Source: an uncultured Bacteroidales bacterium
GTDB lineage: Bacteria; Bacteroidota; Bacteroidia; Bacteroidales; Bacteroidaceae
Reading direction: 5' to 3'
DNA: 64,000 nt
Assembly: GCA_902760345.1 (NCBI GenBank)
Contig: CACWFY010000001.1
Coordinates: forward strand, 1-64,000
Positions 60,679-64,000 of the stretch are shown here, piece by piece; positions within the stretch are counted from its first letter, which is position 1, and every line of letters begins with the position of its first letter. The position numbers were made by a program, and so were the translations under genes. The notes below the pieces were generated by a model. That model searched no databases, was not told where the DNA came from, and was given only the letters and a program-made list of their open reading frames with translations.

Positions 60679-60714
60679 TCTCTTACCTCTTACCTCTCAC
60701 CTCTTGCCTCTTAT
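60676..60714. repeat. 7-bp-period degenerate array (CTCTTAC type)
   Basis: CTCTTAC, CTCTTAC, CTCTCAC, CTCTTGC, CTCTTAT occur between two convergent genes. Confidence 0.88.
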
Positions 60715-62330
60715 TTGATATTCGGCTCTTCGAGTCCGATACCCTTCTTCTTGTCGACAGCCTTGAGGATGAAGCCCAGAATGAGGGCGGCCACACCGAG
60801 GCAAGCCAGCATGATGAGTGGAGCGGTATAGTCGAGCTGTGTCTGGTCGGTCACACCTGGATTGGTGTTGTCGAGCACCTTGCCGATGAGCAGGGGGAAC
60901 AGCCACAGGCCGATATTCTGAATCCAGAAGATGAGGGCATAGGCCGAACCGATGACCTTGGCGTCTACCAGCTTGGGAACGCTGGGCCACAGCGAGGCGG
61001 GAACCAGTGAGAACGAGCTGCCCAGCACCAGAATGGTGGCATAGGCAATGATGATGCCGCCCACGGTAGAGCCCTTGAACAACGGCAGAATGAAGGCAAA
61101 GGTGAGGTGACAGCCGATGAGCAGGAGTGAACCCAGAATCAGCATAGATGCAGCCTTACCCTTGTGGTCGACATAGGAGCCGAGGATTGGTGTGATGAGT
61201 ACAGCCAGCAGGGGGAATACGGCAAAGATACTCTCGGCCGACTGGCGCATGTAACCCATATAACAATAGGTAATGAGTGCCAGAATGCTGATGGCCAGCA
61301 TAGCATACTGGTTGTTTTTCTTCTTCTGGAAGTTGCTGGCAAAGCCGAAAGCAGCCACCAGCAGCATGATGAGATACTGGATGATGGTCACTGAGCTGTC
61401 TGCCCAGAAAGAGCCTTCTTCAGGTGCTACCAGCGTCAAGTTGCACTGCAGCATGTTGACGGCATACTTCTGGAAGGGGAAGATGGCTGAGTAGTAGAGC
61501 ACACACAGCAGGGCAACAAGCCAGAAACCGCTGCTGGTCAGAATTTGTCCGAGGTCGCTAATCTTGAACGGGTCGTCTTTTTCCTCAGCCTCGCCTGTCT
61601 GACTGTCGAGCTTGCGGTCCATGAAGAAATAGACGATGGTCATCATCAGAGCAATGCACAGCAGTACGACACCAAAGGCCACTGAGCGCGATACGCTGAC
61701 CTCTCCGCCGAGCTTGGCAAAGAACGGCGAGAAAATCATACATGTAGCCACACCCAGACGGGCCAGCGCCATCTCGGAACCCATAGCCAAGGCCATCTCG
61801 CGGCCCTTGAACCACTTCACAATACCACGGCTGACGGTGATGCCCGCCATCTCACAACCACAGCCGAAGATCATAAAGCCGCAGGCGGCAAACTTCGCTG
61901 AGGCGGGCATACCCTCGTAGAACGGCGACACGCCGAGCTCGTCGAAGACGGGGATGTAATTCAGGTTGTTGGTAAACCATGTGTCCAGCGAACTGCCGAT
62001 AAAGCTCTCGCTGACGGCATACCATTTGATAATGGCACCCACGAGCATCACTGCGGCCGACAGGACAGCTGTGAAGCGTACGCCCATCTTGTCGAGGATG
62101 ATACCTGCGAAGATGAGGAAGAATACGAATACGTTAAGGAATACCTCTGAGCCCTGCATGGTGCCAAAGGCCGTCGAGTCCCATCCGCGGGTTTCCTGCA
62201 TCAGGTCCTTGATGGGCGACAGGATGTCCATGAAGATGTAGCTGCAGAACATGGCCAATGCCAAGAGCAGCAAAGCAGTCCATCGCATGGCTGCTGAATC
62301 TCTCAATGTTTTTTGAATTTGTTCAGTCAT
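60711..62330 (-). CDS. Major facilitator superfamily transporter
   Basis: 539 residues with about 12 membrane helices and two soluble loops (near 245-260). It starts MTEQIQKTLRDSAAMRWTALLLLALAMFCSYIFMDILSPIKDLMQ and has the MFS loop IILDKMGVRF and a second-half YVDHKGKAASML. The layout reminds me of MFSD1-like carriers, which move dipeptides in animals, and the upstream S9 peptidase gene fits such a role, but this is only a suggestion. It follows the peptidase gene by 24 bp on the same strand. Confidence 0.82.
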   Translation of the reverse strand: MTEQIQKTLRDSAAMRWTALLLLALAMFCSYIFMDILSPIKDLMQETRGWDSTAFGTMQGSEVFLNVFVFFLIFAGIILDKMGVRFTAVLSAAVMLVGAIIKWYAVSESFIGSSLDTWFTNNLNYIPVFDELGVSPFYEGMPASAKFAACGFMIFGCGCEMAGITVSRGIVKWFKGREMALAMGSEMALARLGVATCMIFSPFFAKLGGEVSVSRSVAFGVVLLCIALMMTIVYFFMDRKLDSQTGEAEEKDDPFKISDLGQILTSSGFWLVALLCVLYYSAIFPFQKYAVNMLQCNLTLVAPEEGSFWADSSVTIIQYLIMLLVAAFGFASNFQKKKNNQYAMLAISILALITYCYMGYMRQSAESIFAVFPLLAVLITPILGSYVDHKGKAASMLILGSLLLIGCHLTFAFILPLFKGSTVGGIIIAYATILVLGSSFSLVPASLWPSVPKLVDAKVIGSAYALIFWIQNIGLWLFPLLIGKVLDNTNPGVTDQTQLDYTAPLIMLACLGVAALILGFILKAVDKKKGIGLEEPNIK

Positions 62331-62354
62331 TATTCTTACTTTTTCGTTATATCG

Positions 62355-64000
62355 TTATTTCTTCAGCCATTTATCCAAGAAGTCAAAGAACGTGCGCTGC
62401 CAGAGCACACCGTTCTGGGGCTTGAGCACCCAGTGGTTCTCGTCGGGGAAGATTAGCAGCTCAGCGGGGATACCCTTCATGCGGGCGGCATTGAAGGCCG
62501 ACATGCCTTGTGTGGCATTGATGCGGTAGTCCTTCTCGCCGTGGATGCAGAGAATAGGCGTGTCCCACTTCTCCACCATCTTGTGTGGCGAGTCGTGATA
62601 GGTCTTTTTGGCGCGCGGCATCTGCGGACGGTGCCAGTAGGCTTCGTCGTATTCCCAGTTGCTAAACCAGTTCTCCTCGGTCTCTGTATACATTGCTGCC
62701 AGATTGAACGCACCGTCGTGGGCAATGAAGGCCTTGAAGCGCTTCTCGTGGATACCTGCCAGATAGTAGACGCTGAATCCGCCAAATGAGGCACCTACGG
62801 CACCCAGACGGTTCTTGTCAACGTATGGCAGTGAGTCGGCGGCAAAGTCAATGGCTGCCAGATAGTCGCTCATGCACTGGCCCGTCCAGTCGCCGCTGAT
62901 CTCTTCCTTCCACTCCTGTCCGAAGCCGGGCAGTCCGTGACGGTTAGGCGCAATGACGACATAGCCGTTGGCGGCCATCATCTGGAAGTTCCAGCGATAG
63001 CTCCAGAACTGGCTTACAGGACTCTGCGGACCACCCTCGCAGAACAGCAGGGTGGGGTATTTCTTGCCTTGCTCGTAGTTTGCGGGCAGCATCACCCATA
63101 CCAACTCCTTCTTGCCGTCGGTGGTGGGTACCCAGTACTGCTCCATCTTGCCAAACGTCAGCTGGTCGAGAATCTGCTTGTTCTCAAAGGTGATCTGCTT
63201 GATCTGGGTTCCCTGCTTCTTCACAGGGGGCGTGACCATATAGAGGTCGGTAGGAGCGCTGAGGCTTTGGCGCGAAGCCAGAATCTGCTGACCGTTGTTA
63301 GCCATCTGCAGACCCGTCCAGTCGGCCCAGTCTTCGGTGAGTTGCTTTACTGCCTTCTTGCTGTCGACACTATACAGGTTGCAGCAACCGTGCCATACAC
63401 TCAGGAAATAGAGTAGCGTCTCTTGCTTCTTAGTGGCAGGAGCCCAGCAGAAGGCATCAACGTCGCTCTTCCAGTCGACATAAGTTTTTACGCCAGTAGC
63501 CATCTCGTAGATGCACAGACGGTTGAGGTCGGCCTCATAGCCGTCGCGCTCCATCGACAGCCAGGCAACGTACTTGCCGTCGGGCGAGAACTGTGGATTC
63601 TGGTCGTAGCCCACATTGTTCTTCAGGTTCTCCTTGGCGTTCACAGCCTGGATGGCCAGCGTACGTGTGGGGTCAACGGCAGGTGCCTGATAGTCGGCCG
63701 GCTTGCAGAGGTTGCGCGTCGTCTTGTTGGCAACGTCATAGAGGAAAATGTCCGAGTCGGTAGAGATAGAGTACTTCAGGCCTGTCTTCTTGCGACAGGT
63801 GTAGGCAATGCTCTTCGAGTCGGGGCTCCACGCCAGTTGCTCCATGCCGCCAAACGGCTCCATCGGGCACTCGTAGGGTTCACCCTCGAGGATGTCTGTC
63901 ATGTCTGAACCGATGGAAAAGCCATCAGTCACAGTGGCAACGAAGGGATGCTGGATGCTCTCCACATAGTGGTCCCAATGACGATACATCAGGTCGGTGA
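62355..64000 (-). CDS. S9-family (prolyl-oligopeptidase-type) serine peptidase, 5' end outside window
   Basis: At least 547 codons; the frame is open to base 64000, so the N-terminus with its signal peptide is missing. Seen are beta-propeller repeats (QLAWSPDSKSIAYTCRKKTG, NPQFSPDGKYVAWLSMERDGYE) and a C-terminal alpha/beta hydrolase with nucleophile Ser in GASFGGFSVYY, Asp in HGEKDYRINATQ and His in PDENHWVLKP. Members are dipeptidyl- or acyl-peptidases in the periplasm (DPP4/DPP5-like). With the MFS and POT transporters nearby it fits peptide scavenging. Confidence 0.9.
   Translation of the reverse strand, partial: TDLMYRHWDHYVESIQHPFVATVTDGFSIGSDMTDILEGEPYECPMEPFGGMEQLAWSPDSKSIAYTCRKKTGLKYSISTDSDIFLYDVANKTTRNLCKPADYQAPAVDPTRTLAIQAVNAKENLKNNVGYDQNPQFSPDGKYVAWLSMERDGYEADLNRLCIYEMATGVKTYVDWKSDVDAFCWAPATKKQETLLYFLSVWHGCCNLYSVDSKKAVKQLTEDWADWTGLQMANNGQQILASRQSLSAPTDLYMVTPPVKKQGTQIKQITFENKQILDQLTFGKMEQYWVPTTDGKKELVWVMLPANYEQGKKYPTLLFCEGGPQSPVSQFWSYRWNFQMMAANGYVVIAPNRHGLPGFGQEWKEEISGDWTGQCMSDYLAAIDFAADSLPYVDKNRLGAVGASFGGFSVYYLAGIHEKRFKAFIAHDGAFNLAAMYTETEENWFSNWEYDEAYWHRPQMPRAKKTYHDSPHKMVEKWDTPILCIHGEKDYRINATQGMSAFNAARMKGIPAELLIFPDENHWVLKPQNGVLWQRTFFDFLDKWLKK

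Noticed and set aside
1..64000. tRNA, rRNA or tmRNA genes
   Set aside because: Every gap above 100 bp was read; no cloverleaf core (GGTTCRANNCC-type arm) with a matching acceptor stem was seen, though a short one could be missed without a covariance search.

Overview
The window is a chromosomal segment from a Bacteroidales bacterium, most probably Prevotella or a close relative (Xylanibacter/Segatella-like) of the rumen or gut type. The evidence is the recurring Bacteroidetes promoter (TAnnTTTG at about -7 with a TTG/TTTG about 20 bp upstream), SusC/TonB-type proteins, type IX-like C-terminal sorting domains, a NADH-dehydrogenase cluster lacking nuoEFG, and a beta-mannan utilisation locus with a GH26-GH5 enzyme of the kind known from ruminal Prevotella. 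I see no tRNA, rRNA, CRISPR array, prophage or intact insertion sequence.

Layout. 1-5.5 kb: end of pgk (with a broken start), a TonB-dependent receptor, a B3/B4-domain protein, a thioredoxin-TonB_C fusion, and queC. 5.5-11.3 kb: radA, divergent from a substrate-binding lipoprotein coupled to a large TPR protein, then an exported phospholipase-D/cardiolipin-synthase-like protein. 11.3-16.8 kb: a minus-strand row kdsA, kdsD, a giant degenerate hybrid two-component regulator, and the PLD gene. 17-23.4 kb: two small beta-barrel proteins, then an NCS2 purine permease, a histidine kinase and an MscS channel on the minus strand. 23.5-27.5 kb: a BadF-type hexosamine kinase and a GH5 mannanase lipoprotein, then a secreted InlB-repeat protein with a small peptide. 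27.5-28.4 kb: a decayed REP-associated transposase (RAYT) with REP-like repeats. 28.4-38.6 kb: nuoA-B-CD-H-I-J-K-L-M-N. 38.7-51 kb: the mannan locus. 51-64 kb: uvrA, a T9SS type-B sorted protein, a LysM/PorT/POT/NhaC/EEP row, an MFS transporter and an S9 peptidase cut by the window end.

The mannan locus works as a pathway. A secreted GH26-GH5_4 enzyme and a GH36-GH26 fusion cut (galacto)(gluco)mannan and remove galactose side chains. A CE7-type esterase removes acetyl groups and a GPH symporter imports oligosaccharides. Cellobiose 2-epimerase converts mannobiose to mannosylglucose, and a GH130 phosphorylase yields mannose-1-phosphate plus glucose. The expected SusC/SusD pair is missing. In its place are a promoter, a 180-bp scar with a SusC-like fragment, and a terminator. 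A second scar beyond the locus (50.4-50.9 kb) joins in one strand pieces of an AraC regulator, mannose-6-phosphate isomerase, an acetyl-esterase and a sorting domain.

The most unusual signal is scattered rather than local. At about 15 places there are short degenerate arrays with an exact 7-bp period, and three more with a 9-bp period. The sequence differs from place to place but the period does not. They lie between genes, at gene ends where they supply stop codons, and in frame inside genes at linkers: in UvrA, in the NuoB tail, in a TonB receptor, just before sorting domains, and as the hydrophobic core of a signal peptide. The second strong oddity is the hybrid regulator in the kds row, which lacks an ATPase domain, the phospho-accepting histidine and the receiver aspartate.
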